From NCBI GenBank assembly GCA_023212725.1, contig JALBYF010000023.1:186001-250000 (forward strand): a stretch of DNA of 64,000 nucleotides. The letters are read 5' to 3'. Both the position numbers and the translations under genes were made by a program. Source of the stretch: Tranzscheliella williamsii (lineage: Eukaryota > Basidiomycota > Ustilaginomycetes > Ustilaginales > Ustilaginaceae). Position 1 is the first letter of the stretch. Each line of letters begins with the position of its first letter. Shown here one piece after another: positions 42,401 to 51,921 of this stretch. Below the pieces are notes generated by a model. That model made no database searches. It was not told where the DNA came from and was given only the letters and a program-made list of their open reading frames with translations.

Positions 42401-42880
42401 CCAGCGCAGTCTGGAGAGGAGGCAGCCAGTAGTCGAGCTGGCGTGCAGACACCAGTCTACCCTTCGCCGGCCAAAGCAGTCGTGGTGCAGGCGGCTGGCG
42501 CGGCGCAAGCGACGCGAACGCCGCTGGGCATCAAGAACAAGAATCTGCCAGCGGCGTCGCCCGTCCACAGCCCTGCGAAGATGCTCGACTCCTTGGGGTC
42601 GGCACAGAAGAGCGATACGGATGCCGTCCTACACGCTCCGCAAGCCAGTCTCGCCGCCGCTCTGAAGCAGCAGTTCGAGGCAGATTCGTCTGATGAAAGC
42701 AGCGAGCTGGACTCGGACGTCACCGACGAGGTGCGTCAGCTCCAGCACCCGCATCGGCTGAACGACGGGCTCCCATTACAAAAGCAAAGGACAGGGCTCC
42801 AGATTGTGATCGGAGGACAAGACGACAGCGTCTGCGACATAGGCGGCAACGAACAGGACGAGACGGTGCTGTTGGTATGA
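39446..42880 (+). CDS. CLASP-like protein with N-terminal TOG domain
   Basis: 1144 residues. Residues ~10-245 form a helical array typical of a CLASP N-terminal TOG domain, e.g. RADRFDALVAVFIPTLLLICARTNK-like repeats (RLADRFDALVAVFIPTLLLI), RTNKVAVKRAEKTLHLIVRHC and RDKGQGLRAVAAGTLVLVLD. CLASPs bind tubulin and stabilise microtubules at plus ends, kinetochores and the spindle. Only one TOG module is recognisable; the remaining ~850 residues are Ala/Pro/Lys-rich, with PAKPAP-like segments typical of microtubule-lattice-binding regions and an acidic stretch (DSSDESSELDSDVTDE) near the end. Fungal CLASPs usually have two TOG domains, so truncation relative to the family or divergence of the second is possible. 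Long antisense frames overlap but are shadows. Confidence 0.8.
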   Translation: MPPSTHLAQDARISIGSVEELNTHFAELQHDLGLDETEHTWQKIERALLRLQAITRGGAPKFPEFVTHVKQLAQPINNSLLSERTKLSGTAGDLINSVAPRLADRFDALVAVFIPTLLLICARTNKVAVKRAEKTLHLIVRHCRLASIIPFLREAIRDKGQGLRAVAAGTLVLVLDHSDKEKLSRRVADIEVAIKSGATDSHPEVRQATKQLFEQYVGLWPERVESFTKPLTPTIRRYLSLPKTGALHVEVPVALTPAPAHADAHAGARTSRLEPSASGSLPAAPARSTLFPDSHASSSRAMAPPQFSMNDATYVKKGLFAEQIAAARTARLARTHSADVHPASRAEPTPAAPSRPSSAEQQHLPPSHTYRISRLDVQSLEGAGRTGAAYSGNDKARDKSAAEHPRPPPQESTHTGSNAALLNAASTPAFVVASGLHGKSALLAAYKQAFIKDSLPSSASEHHLRRSKSSKHLAPRREKTVTVRFEPEPEPEPAPAVQQDEGWRPSPDPYRDADPTPRQRQVSRSRSAPHIAAEMADIRVAVEKGQDAVEGGAGVVPAATPSDGASEPMASQKGPLVALPAPAERSEAAQSATKPREEAPAQTPSHAKKASRVPAQRVATAPAAKVSAMRIAVPTPSAKPPSSSRAAPPGPPITATPTPTPIVAAAAKPAGPPHQDLQEPAKRPAAPQPRPVARPDSGRAKQQTETKFRPEQQTDKQKPAKAAASTASAPSKPVRKPASVAKVEKAGTAAAATAATSAAKAVKPGPAAAKPAPAATASKPKAVVDASAAPAGVKKPAAAVAPKASSATASTASSRNRVMPLVAARKAQPKPASQPSARPRPKSSLSSALNAKSKIVGAHSAVSDKASMVKKASASMATKLERSRQGSAGTRPAQPQKKASTPVPRAGADDHTKVPLATKVEEPQTQNGPRDAEHLVALEGNTTAKPIQEGPARLAPDSIDVVAQEAKKDARSCDPRPSLPPPPPQPAQSGEEAASSRAGVQTPVYPSPAKAVVVQAAGAAQATRTPLGIKNKNLPAASPVHSPAKMLDSLGSAQKSDTDAVLHAPQASLAAALKQQFEADSSDESSELDSDVTDEVRQLQHPHRLNDGLPLQKQRTGLQIVIGGQDDSVCDIGGNEQDETVLLV

Positions 42881-43771
42881 GCCTCGAAACCAGAACAAAT
42901 ATATCCTCCGTCCCGGACACGGCATCCTCACCATGTACTGTACACTGTGCCCTCTCTGCACAAGCTTCTGTACTGCAGTCATCATCAGCAGCGTGTCATT
43001 GGCGACACAGGAGATCGCGCGAGAGCTGCCAGGTGCGACATAAGGTCAGGTAGCTGCATCGGGCACTAGCCCAGCTTTGTGTGGGATCGATCGGGTCGCG
43101 CCGAATAGTCACATGAATCAATACAGTCCCAATTTTTATCCAATAACAGTCACACCGAGGAGTAAGACCATGATTGTGATTCTGCCTTGCGGCAAGCCGG
43201 CCAAGCTATAGGAACAAGGCACTAAGCTGGTTCTACGCCAGTCAGGTTGCTGCCAGAAAGGGCAGTGAGGTGCCTAAAAGCGGGTCATTTGTAGAGATCA
43301 CCTTTCGGTTGGGAGTGAGTTTTCGATCGTGAATGCTGTAATGGTCCGAAATGGGGTTCCATGATTTCGCTTAGGCCGCGGTTGGTGGGATGACAAAGGG
43401 CAAGAAGAACCACAATCACAGCACATCGCGTTGCAGCCACAATCACAATCGCAAAATCGATCGTTACAACGCTTGTCCAGCAAAAACTCCACTCGGTTTG
43501 TTCCGACATTTTGACTCATGCTCCTCGCTGCGTCTTACAACGACAGAACTGTGATCTATCTCAAGGTGACAGACTGCGTTGCGCCCATGTTCACCACGAT
43601 CGGCTGATCGGATTTCCCGACCCTCCTGACCTGTGCCTTGCGACTTGCGACTTGCGACTCAGCTCTTGCTGCGACTCAGCTCTTGTTGCGACTCAGCTCT
43701 TGCCGTCGGCGGATCAGCCTGCTTTGGCAGGTCAGTTGCATGCTCGCGACGCTGGTGCTTCAGACGACGCA
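42881..43771. promoter_or_regulatory. Spacer and leader of the ABC transporter gene
   Basis: Contains ACAATCAC-type repeats (~43409-43452) and a CTTGCGA x3 run followed by a 17-nt tandem repeat array (43637-43703). The ABC reading frame is open through part of this region but lacks ATG until 43772. Confidence 0.55.
43637..43703. repeat. 7-nt and 17-nt tandem repeats in the ABC-transporter leader
   Basis: CTTGCGA occurs three times (43637-43657), then GCGACTCAGCTCTTGYT occurs as three near-identical copies (43654-43670, 43671-43687, and a 16-nt third copy at 43688-43703). The 17-nt period is not a multiple of three, which argues that this stretch is untranslated. Confidence 0.8.
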
Positions 43772-46120
43772 ATGTGGTCTCACGCAGCGGCCGGGTTGCG
43801 ACCATCGCTGCAGGCTGGTGGGCTGAGGCAGCTGCCGCTGTGCCGCCTTCTACCAAACCAAGGTCTCGTCGCAAGCTCAATACGAGGCTGCAGCACTCGT
43901 GCACTGCCTTCTCCGTCGTCACCCTCCCTTCGCACCCACCTACTTCGTCCGAGCTCGACGGCGGCGTCCTTGCTAAACACCGTGCCGCCATCGCTCTCAG
44001 CTTGCCACCCAGCCGTTAGATTCGCTAGCTCGTCGTCGCCAAAGTCGCCAGAGCTAGCTGCCACGCAAGTCGCCACGTCCGACACCACTGGCAAGCTCGA
44101 GAAGCCGCCAGCTCCCACAGATGCTGTGAATACGAGAGCGCAGGCCTCTTCGCTGGCGACACGCCTCTCCGGGCGTATTAGATCGGCTCTCCAATCACAG
44201 CTAGCCAAATCCACGTCCAAGTCAAACGATGGCGTCGATCCAGAACCGACCAAGTTCCCCGACCTTAGTCGGCTCTTTTCGCTGGCTATGCCCCAGAAAA
44301 GAAACATTATTATCGCGTTGGGCCTCCTCCTGGTATCCTCCTCCATCACGCTCACCGTTCCCTTCGCCATCGGACGCGTGATCGACTTTTTCACGTCCGG
44401 CCAAGCCTCCCTCTTTGGCTTGGGCTTCGGCACGGTAGCTGCGTTGATGCTTCTTATCTTTGCCGTCGGCGCCGCCGCCAAGGCGGGAAGCAACATTTTG
44501 CTCGAGCTGTCTGGTGTCCGCGTCATCAAGGGTATCCGAAGCCTCGCCTACCGTTCGGCACTACGTCAGGATGTCGAGCTTGCCGACAAGGGGGCAGGCG
44601 ATGTTGTTAGTCGGCTCAGTGTTGATACCAACATTGTTGGCGAATCCTTGACCTCGGACATTGGCGATGGCCTTCGAGCCGGTGCCACCGTTCTTTTCGC
44701 CGGAGGTGCAATGTTTATGATTTCCTCAAAGCTCACTCTGCTGATGCTGACGGTCGTGCCGCCAGCTGCGATCGGCGCCGTCTTTTACGGACGCTACCTT
44801 CGAGATCTTACACACAAAACCCAAGACGCTGTGGGTAACATGACCAAATTGGCAGAAGAGCGACTCTCGCCCCCTGCCTTCCGTACCCTCACCGCTTTCA
44901 ACACGCAACGGGACGAGTCCAGACGCTTCGACCAGAAGGTCGGCTCCATAGTCGAACTCCAAACCAAGGAAGCCTATGCTTCCGGCTTCTTCTATGCTGG
45001 TACCGGATTCGTAGGCAACTGTGCCATCCTGACGCTCCTCACCTATGGAGGCCATCTGGTCAGCCGTGGCGAGATCTCGGTCGGAGATTTGACCTCTCTC
45101 CTCATGTATACCGCTTATCTTGGAGGAGGAATGGTCAGCTTGACCTCCTTCTTCGCCTCATTGATGAAGGGCCTAGGTGCTGGAGCCCGGGTCTTCGAGC
45201 TGATTGACAGGGAGTCCAAAGTTGCGCTGGGCAAAGGCGAGCCGCTGGATCTGGCGGCCGCCTCGAGCTCCACTGCTTCGCCCACTGCTCGGCTCCCCAT
45301 CCGCTTCGAAAACGTTCACTTCGCCTATCCTTCGAGGCCCCAACAGCCTATCCTGCGTGGCGTGACCCTAGACATCGAACCCGGCCAGTCGTACGCACTT
45401 GTCGGCGGCTCCGGTGCTGGCAAGTCGTCCGTTCACTCCCTCTTGCTCCGGTTCTACGACCCGACAAAAGGAAGTATCAAGTTGGCAGGTAAAGAACTGA
45501 CTGCCTATCGACCAGAGAGCGTTCGGAAGCATCTGGCCTTCGTCCCGCAAGAGCCAGTTTTGTTTGACGGCTCGATTGAGGAAAACATCAGGTACGGCAC
45601 CGAGTCTGCTACACGTGAGGATGTCGAGAAGGCCGCAAGGATGGCCGGGTGCGAATCTTTCATCTCGGAACTCCCTCGCGGTCTCGACACAGTTATCGGC
45701 GCACGTCAGCTCTCGGGCGGCCAACGGCAGCGTGTCGCCATTGCGCGTGCGCTTGTTCGCAAGCCCTCCATCCTCTTGCTAGATGAAGCCACGTCTGCGC
45801 TCGATTCAGCGTCAGAGATGATGGTCAACAAGGCGATCGAGCAAATTATCAAAGAAGGCAAGATTACTGTCTGGATCGTTGCCCATCGTCTTTCGACCAT
45901 CAAGAGCGCCAACAACATTCAAGTGCTGGAGAAAGGCAGGATCGTCGAGCAAGGGACCTTTGAGCAGCTCGATCGGCCAGGATCCCGTTTCCGCGCTCTC
46001 ATGGCGGCGCAGCTCGACAAAACGGCCGAGGTGGATCCAGACGGACATGCTGACTCAGAGCATCGCTTGGAAGAGATTGTGCCGCCGGTCCATGCGACCT
46101 CCATCAATGTACGTGCTTGA
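43772..46120 (+). CDS. Mitochondrial ABC half-transporter (MDL1/ABCB10-like)
   Basis: 782 residues from the first ATG (43772); the frame extends 87 codons further upstream without ATG through a repeat-rich leader. The N-terminus is Arg/Ser/Leu-rich without acids (GLRPSLQAGGLRQLPL, AVRFASSSSPK), as in a mitochondrial presequence. The transmembrane domain begins ~ALPQKRNIIIALGLLLVSS-like (AMPQKRNIIIALGLLLVSS, ~170). The nucleotide-binding domain is complete: Walker A GGSGAGKSS (~546), Q-loop VPQEPVLFDGS, signature LSGGQRQRVAIARAL (~646), Walker B ILLLDEATSALD (~667), H-loop VAHRLS (~703). Mdl1 relatives export peptides from the matrix; the cargo here is inferred. It should act as a homodimer. 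The next gene starts 88 bp downstream. Confidence 0.92.
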   Translation: MWSHAAAGLRPSLQAGGLRQLPLCRLLPNQGLVASSIRGCSTRALPSPSSPSLRTHLLRPSSTAASLLNTVPPSLSACHPAVRFASSSSPKSPELAATQVATSDTTGKLEKPPAPTDAVNTRAQASSLATRLSGRIRSALQSQLAKSTSKSNDGVDPEPTKFPDLSRLFSLAMPQKRNIIIALGLLLVSSSITLTVPFAIGRVIDFFTSGQASLFGLGFGTVAALMLLIFAVGAAAKAGSNILLELSGVRVIKGIRSLAYRSALRQDVELADKGAGDVVSRLSVDTNIVGESLTSDIGDGLRAGATVLFAGGAMFMISSKLTLLMLTVVPPAAIGAVFYGRYLRDLTHKTQDAVGNMTKLAEERLSPPAFRTLTAFNTQRDESRRFDQKVGSIVELQTKEAYASGFFYAGTGFVGNCAILTLLTYGGHLVSRGEISVGDLTSLLMYTAYLGGGMVSLTSFFASLMKGLGAGARVFELIDRESKVALGKGEPLDLAAASSSTASPTARLPIRFENVHFAYPSRPQQPILRGVTLDIEPGQSYALVGGSGAGKSSVHSLLLRFYDPTKGSIKLAGKELTAYRPESVRKHLAFVPQEPVLFDGSIEENIRYGTESATREDVEKAARMAGCESFISELPRGLDTVIGARQLSGGQRQRVAIARALVRKPSILLLDEATSALDSASEMMVNKAIEQIIKEGKITVWIVAHRLSTIKSANNIQVLEKGRIVEQGTFEQLDRPGSRFRALMAAQLDKTAEVDPDGHADSEHRLEEIVPPVHATSINVRA

Positions 46121-46208
46121 CCCCACCACCACTCCGATTGCGTCGCATTGCGTCCTGTCACAGCCTTGTACAGTTATAGTTCTCCCCACGAAGCCACACC
46201 GCTCTAGG

Positions 46209-46851
46209 ATGTTTTGCAATACTCGACAGCTTTGCATCAGTCACCCACCTGGCGTCAACGTGCCTGCTCATAAACTGACGTGTTCGTTCTCCCTTGTTGG
46301 CGCGTACGCGCTGATTCGTTGTGCTACAGGGATCCGGATTCGGGCAGCCGCAGAGACGGGGCTTCAGGACGAGCGCGGGGCGCTCAGAATCTCGCACGCG
46401 CGGGTGGGGTGGTGAGGGGAAGGGGCATGGCGCGATTCCGCGGCAGGGCACATGGACGCTTGCGTCGGTGGTGGGTGGGTCTGGGCGGGTGAGCGATGCG
46501 GAGTTGGTCAAGCTGCATCGGTTGTCGGCGCTGGTCCTGCCGGGCACGCGCGAGGCGCGCGAGGCGCTCGCGCGCAAGCTCGCCACCCTGCTCCGCCTCG
46601 TCCACGGCGTCCACTCCGTGCCTCTCCCGCCCGCCCATCCACACTCTACCCCCATCGACGCTCGCCCCCTCGCTCACGACCCCGCCTGGTCCGTCACCCT
46701 CCCCTCCCCCTCCGCCCTGCACGCTGCCCCCCATGCCACCCCTCAGCCACTCCCCGCCGGCCACGCCGTTCTGCATCGCGAACGCCAGCTGCTGGCCAAG
46801 GTGGATACCGCCCGCAAATACGCAGGATACTTCGTCGTCGACCGTACATAG
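46209..46851 (+). CDS. Mitochondrial glutamyl-tRNA(Gln) amidotransferase subunit C-like protein
   Basis: Two exons, 46209-46259 (17 codons) and 46330-46851; a 70-nt intron with a CTGAC branch-like site and TGCTACAG acceptor, but a weak GTGCCT donor. The 190-residue product has a presequence-like start (FGQPQRRGFRTSAGRSESR). The core matches GatC: VSDAELVKLHRLSALVLPGT at about 91-110, a second helix REALARKLATLLRLVHGV, and a C-terminal KYAGYFVVDR segment. GatC stabilises the GatAB enzyme that converts Glu-tRNA(Gln) to Gln-tRNA(Gln) in mitochondria. The second exon's frame contains no ATG at all, so an upstream exon is needed, and the one proposed supplies it in phase. Family call is likely; the exon-1 model is provisional. 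Confidence 0.62.
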
Positions 46852-47098
46852 CAATCCCCACCACCACCACCACCCCCGGATACTCACCACCCCTCCGCAC
46901 CTGCAAACCGTCGCCCGGAAGAAGCCTTTCTCCCACTCAAAAGAGACGCGGCATTTGCGTTATCAGAATTTTTCTTCCTGAGATTACTTGAAATACAAAA
47001 GTTACGAGCAGGTATCGCAGATTGCTGTCTGTAGGGGTGTAGACGCGGAATTACATGCTACAATAGAAGCAGGACGTTGGATATCGTTCGATGTGTGC
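46852..47098. other. Convergent 3' spacer with (CCA)n
   Basis: A (CCA)n run at ~46857-46875 follows the GatC stop. The rest has no recognisable feature and leads to the convergent transcription factor stop. Confidence 0.5.
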
Positions 47099-49921
47099 TT
47101 ATTTCTGCATGTCATCGAGAGCAAAAGCTACGGACAGTACAACGTTGGTGAAGTCGTCTTGTTCATCGAACAAGGCAGTCGTCCATTGCTTGTTCATCAG
47201 CTTGGTCTCGGCATTCTCCACCTGAGCTTCGGAAGCAAAAATCTCAGTCCGGGCTTGCGTAAGCTGGCGTAGCGTGGGTCTAGCTGAGGGCGCACCAGCT
47301 TTGTGGAGTAGATCCCGAGAAGCAGAGTGGGCATGTACCCAGTCAGGCTCGGTGCCAGCTTCAAATTCAGCAGCTCCAGCTGGTAGAGGAAGATCGATAA
47401 TGATGGAACATCCAGCCAGGTGCTGGCCTGCAGTGTCAGCATTTTCGCGAAATCGTTGCAGAACTAGTAATGAGTATGACGCAAACAATGTCCGGATCAT
47501 CGTCTCAGTCCAACCGAAGGAGGAAAAGGCGCGATCCTTGGCTTCTGCCTCACTTCGAACGGCTGTCTTGGCGCGCTCATGAAGTGTTTTGGAAAGCTCT
47601 GAAAGAGACACTAGGGCTCTGTCGAGTAGATCAACGTTGATGTGACTTGTGCATGCGGGCTCATCGGTAAAAGTGACGAGGACCAGGTACATCCACAGAG
47701 AAGCCAGAGATCCAAATACCTCGACTTCGTTGGACTCCACTTTGCAAAGATCCGGCTGACTTGCAACAAGTTGCTGAATCTGATCAGCGATGAGAGACCA
47801 AACCAAGTCTTGCCCGGCAGGAAGTCGGACGTAGTAACCAGCCAGTATACAGCGAGCTTGAGCTAACGAAGCGGGAACTATCGCTCGGTTCTCGTGCAGC
47901 CACTTGCGATGGATGAAAGGTGGTATGGGCGCGGTCGGGTCGGTCAAAACCATGAGGGCTGGGTAAGAGACGAAATGTGCGGCGCTTGCTTTCGCGATGG
48001 AAGCGGCAACTTCGCCTTTCCGATCGGGCCTAATCCACCACTGCTTCGCGCTCGGCAGCTGTGGAGCTGGTATGATCAACTGGCCATCGCAATCGTAGCG
48101 CGACACCGCTGTATTTCCGGGGTCGGACAGAGACCGATTTGGTGTTTGACCGAAAGCATTTGCTTGCATAGTTGCATGAGGCTGAAAAGACTCCTGGTAT
48201 GGAGGGTACAAGTTGGAGTTAGCAGAGAGGCCAAGTGTTTGGGCAAGAGACGAGGCGAATCTCGCCGAGCCTGGAGTCTCAAGGAGAGGTGAATGGGCAA
48301 CCCCAAAGAAGTTGCCGCTGATGGCGGATTGAAGACTGGGCCCCATTCGGTAAAGTGGAGAGGGTACAACAGGCTCAGCTAGCCATCCTGACAGATCAAT
48401 CCCGTTGTTGAAGACTCCAGATCGTATCGGCGATGGGTTCGGCCAGGCGAACCGGTTTCCAAGATTGGAAGTGATCAGTGTCGGCGGCTTAGAAGTTGGC
48501 GGCATTGAGGAGCCGCTGGAGGGCGGTTGCATCTGCCTTTGAGCTTGCTGCGATGAGTTAGCAGTTATAGAGGCGCGAGAACTCCAAGAATCGGTCATGT
48601 TCGCATCTTCATTAGCATTTTCTAGCGTTTCAGGAAGACTGGATGTCCGGTGGCGGGTCTGTGGAGCGGAAAGGAATGCATTATTGACTGTAGCCTGCAA
48701 ACGCAGAGGATCCGTGCTGGCATGGCTGAGTTGCTGGTTGATTCTGACGATGGGAGTTTCTTCACCTTCCTCATGTGCATATACAGCATCTGTCCGGTTC
48801 ATGTCTGTCATGATCGGGCCAGTGCTAATTCTGGAGAAGCCGCTAGACTTGCGAGCTGCCATTTTCTGAGGTCCAGGTGCATCGCCAGAATCTAGGTGTA
48901 GTTCGTGGAAGGAATGGGGCGATTCGGTACGTATTGGAGGGGCCATGGGGGACGGAAAAGAGGGCCCAGAGATGGAAAAGTTGGAGAGGTTCGGAGGAGC
49001 GGAATCGATATGTTCGGAAAGACTGTGGTGCGATCGGGGTGAGCCAAAAGCAGATCCAGAGGCTGAAGAACCGGGAGAGCTTTTGCTTAAGTGGAAATGA
49101 TGGCCGGCAGGATCGTGCCAGGATTGCGTATCGCTTTCGCTCTGACTGTCGTAATCCAACTCGCCCTCTCTCTTGATGTAGCTCGGATTGGGAGTTATAA
49201 AGGGATGAGTAGACATGTCATATCCGGCGGTGGACATGGACCAGTTGTGATCTTGCACAGTTGGGTCCAGACCCATGCCTGATGGTAGCGCGTTAGAATC
49301 CATCTGAGGCGTCATAGCGTGCATTGAGCTTGCGGATGTCAGATGAGAACCGAAGCCAGTATGTCGCGCCTTTCTGACGTTAGGATTGCCGGAGCGGGGA
49401 GCATAGGTGCATTGTTTCCCTCTAGCTCGACAGCGGCCACATGTGGGTACTTCGAGATCACATCTTGCCTTGCTCCTCGCGCATTCGTAGCAGCTTTTTT
49501 GGCGATCGAAGGAAGGTTGTGCAAGGGCACGTGCCTCTCTGGCCAAATGTCGACGCAGAAGATCGTCTCGAGCGAACGTCTTGCCACAATTGGGGCAGGT
49601 AAACCCCTGAGAGGTGGAGGAAGGGCCTGGTCCTGATCTTGTCGAGGGTGCGCCACCGAAGCTGCCTCCGCTGCTGCTGCTGCCTCCGATTTGAGGCTCG
49701 AAGGAGCTGGAGTAAAGATCATGATCGCTCAGCTGATCGACCAAAGACGAGGAGGATGCCGAGGCATGTGAGGAAGCGTAGAACTGAGTGTGCTGTGACT
49801 GCTCATGCTGAAACTGCGGTGGCTCTGATTGAAATTGTGACTGCTGTAACGACATGTCGGCGACCGAAGGAAACGCTTGCGAAGCGGAGTCATCCTGGCG
49901 GTAAGGATCACTAGACGACAT
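47099..49921 (-). CDS. Zn2Cys6 transcription factor with upstream C2H2-like finger
   Basis: 940 residues, one exon. A single C2H2-like finger FTCPNCGKTFARDDLLRRHL (C109, C112, H125) is immediately followed by a Zn2Cys6 cluster with the exact spacing C144-x2-C147-x6-C154-x6-C161-x2-C164-x6-C171. The second His expected after H125 is absent. A large regulatory region follows, with the fungal-trans-like middle region from ~560 on (YYVRLPAGQDLVWSLIADQI, TDEPACTSHINVDLLDRALV). The combination of C2H2 with Zn2Cys6 is known in a group of fungal regulators. Target genes are unknown. It is read divergently from the spindle-pole gene across a 2 kb spacer and converges on the GatC-like gene. Confidence 0.88.
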   Translation of the reverse strand: MSSSDPYRQDDSASQAFPSVADMSLQQSQFQSEPPQFQHEQSQHTQFYASSHASASSSSLVDQLSDHDLYSSSFEPQIGGSSSSGGSFGGAPSTRSGPGPSSTSQGFTCPNCGKTFARDDLLRRHLAREARALAQPSFDRQKSCYECARSKARCDLEVPTCGRCRARGKQCTYAPRSGNPNVRKARHTGFGSHLTSASSMHAMTPQMDSNALPSGMGLDPTVQDHNWSMSTAGYDMSTHPFITPNPSYIKREGELDYDSQSESDTQSWHDPAGHHFHLSKSSPGSSASGSAFGSPRSHHSLSEHIDSAPPNLSNFSISGPSFPSPMAPPIRTESPHSFHELHLDSGDAPGPQKMAARKSSGFSRISTGPIMTDMNRTDAVYAHEEGEETPIVRINQQLSHASTDPLRLQATVNNAFLSAPQTRHRTSSLPETLENANEDANMTDSWSSRASITANSSQQAQRQMQPPSSGSSMPPTSKPPTLITSNLGNRFAWPNPSPIRSGVFNNGIDLSGWLAEPVVPSPLYRMGPSLQSAISGNFFGVAHSPLLETPGSARFASSLAQTLGLSANSNLYPPYQESFQPHATMQANAFGQTPNRSLSDPGNTAVSRYDCDGQLIIPAPQLPSAKQWWIRPDRKGEVAASIAKASAAHFVSYPALMVLTDPTAPIPPFIHRKWLHENRAIVPASLAQARCILAGYYVRLPAGQDLVWSLIADQIQQLVASQPDLCKVESNEVEVFGSLASLWMYLVLVTFTDEPACTSHINVDLLDRALVSLSELSKTLHERAKTAVRSEAEAKDRAFSSFGWTETMIRTLFASYSLLVLQRFRENADTAGQHLAGCSIIIDLPLPAGAAEFEAGTEPDWVHAHSASRDLLHKAGAPSARPTLRQLTQARTEIFASEAQVENAETKLMNKQWTTALFDEQDDFTNVVLSVAFALDDMQK

Positions 49922-51921
49922 TCCGAAGAGACAAAATTACCTCATGAGCAAGCAATCAAGAATGAGGGGCTTGGCCAACACAGCGCCGTGCCGCAGCAAA
50001 GAGACCACGTCGGATGTAGTTCCGACCCGATGGCAAGCCGATGAGCTGTAGTCAAACGATGATCTGGCCTTGTTCCGCGCGGATGGACCTATCAAGGTAT
50101 GTGACGGTTTCGCTGAAGACAACTGCTAGACAATTCAATCAGCTTTCTCCTCTTATGCGAGGTATCCTGTCGCGCGAGCGCTTGCAGCGCAGAACTGTAG
50201 TCCGTCGGTTCACGCCTTCTTGGTGTTTGCCGTCCTTTGCCTATGGCTGAGCCACGCAAGACCGAATCGCAAATGGCGCGCAAAATTACCGTTCGAGACG
50301 TAGTTCAGGTTATGTTATCCAACAGACGGAGCAGACGAGTGGACGTACGGGATCGTACAGACTAGTGGCGATATGTGAAGTGGTGAGCGACGTCGGAAGA
50401 CGGCTAACAGTTGCGACTGATGACAGAAATTCGAGCGGGGATGGGATCCGTCTGCGCAGTCGCAATCGGCTTGCCATTTAAACCGACATACAGATGAGTC
50501 GGATTTGCTTCAGCATCAGTTCTCGAATTCTTGCTTCTTCGGCCACCCCGCGCAGCAGTTACTTTCTACGCCAAATCCCCCCTTCGGCCATTCCGCCGAC
50601 GACAAGCAAATGCTTGACTCTCGACCTACTTATCCTCTTCTCGCTAATGAACTAGTACCGCACACCCAAGTACCAAATGTGTTTTCGCTATCACAGGTTG
50701 GGCCAGACACGGACTGAGCATCATGCCCACATTTATGTGACCCCTTGAAGCGAGGTTGAAAGCCCCTGCTGCTTCGCTGCCTCGACCCGACCTGTGGCAA
50801 GTGTAATCGCGAATGCTGGTGAAGCGAGTTTCCGTGACAGCATTGCTGCAAACGCACCAATCCGCCTCTTATGTCCTGACTATGTGAAGCAGTATCGGTA
50901 CCAGTATTCAGATTGTCAACCGCTCCTGGTTCGTCGTCGGATGTTGCCGCTTAAGATTAGTGATTCGCCAGATGTTTCGTTCATCATGCTCAATCGCGAC
51001 GGATTGACATGGTTTCCTTTTGTCGCGTTGTCCACTATGACATTGGTATACTCCTTGGAGGCTAGTATGCAATTACTCCATGCGAAGCCCATGAACGAGT
51101 TCCTCGGATCTCCGGGGTCACGGAAGTTTGCCTGGAATGGCTGAATATTGTTGTTATGTTGTGACGCGTTTCCAGTCATTGGGTAGCAACTTCGTCAACT
51201 TCTGACCTGCATATGCGACACAGCACGACATGCATCCAGATGGCGGAGATCCGCCACCTCCCCGTCTTCGCAGGTCAGGTCCTGACCCAAAAAGTAAGTC
51301 GCTGCTTATGGTTGCCAGTATTTGCCTGTGCGCACTGATAGACTGGAGGTATCTTGAGCCAGAAACCCTTTGAAACTCGACAAGAGAAGCTGCTCATGGA
51401 CTAGCCAGCCACTAGTCACAGTGAGGACCTCGTACTTTCTGTAGTATGTAAGCTTTATACTTGCCCGCATTGCAGGGCCCCGGGAAGCCGCCGACTGACA
51501 CGTTATTGGCGAACAAAGTGTTTTAAAGGTATCGGATGGGCGCGAGCCGGAGAACGTCAAAATCGACATCCCGATGAGGAGCCGATCACTTAACTTAAAG
51601 TAACGTGACCGGTTCGCGACATCGCGTCGAGCGCATAGGCTGTTGGCCGGATGTAACACGAACGAGTTGTATAATCCTTGCCGGTTTTTGTACAAACAGC
51701 TGCATACCTCCATCCTCTTTACCTACCACTCATCATCCCGAACTTAGCTTGACTCATCTCTTGGCCTTCCTAGAGCCTCGAAGCCCAGCTACAGTTGCCA
51801 TAGCCTCATCAAGTGTGTCTCTCTGTGATTCTTGGACGGCGTAACACAGACTGTATGCACAACCTTGTGCTCAGACCCGGCACTCAGATAGCCCTTCTTC
51901 CTATCGCTGATTCTCGTTAAC
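49922..51921. promoter_or_regulatory. 2.0 kb divergent spacer
   Basis: Between the minus-strand transcription factor and the plus-strand spindle-pole gene. Minus-strand ATG-initiated frames at 50916-51179 (87 codons) and 51306-51713 (135 codons) exist but have no recognisable domains or signal peptide, so they are not called genes. No tRNA or mobile element is evident. Confidence 0.45.

Noticed and set aside
43511..43771. 87-codon N-terminal extension of the ABC transporter
   Set aside because: Starts at TTG, has no ATG, and runs through 17-nt tandem repeats; the ATG at 43772 begins a good presequence.
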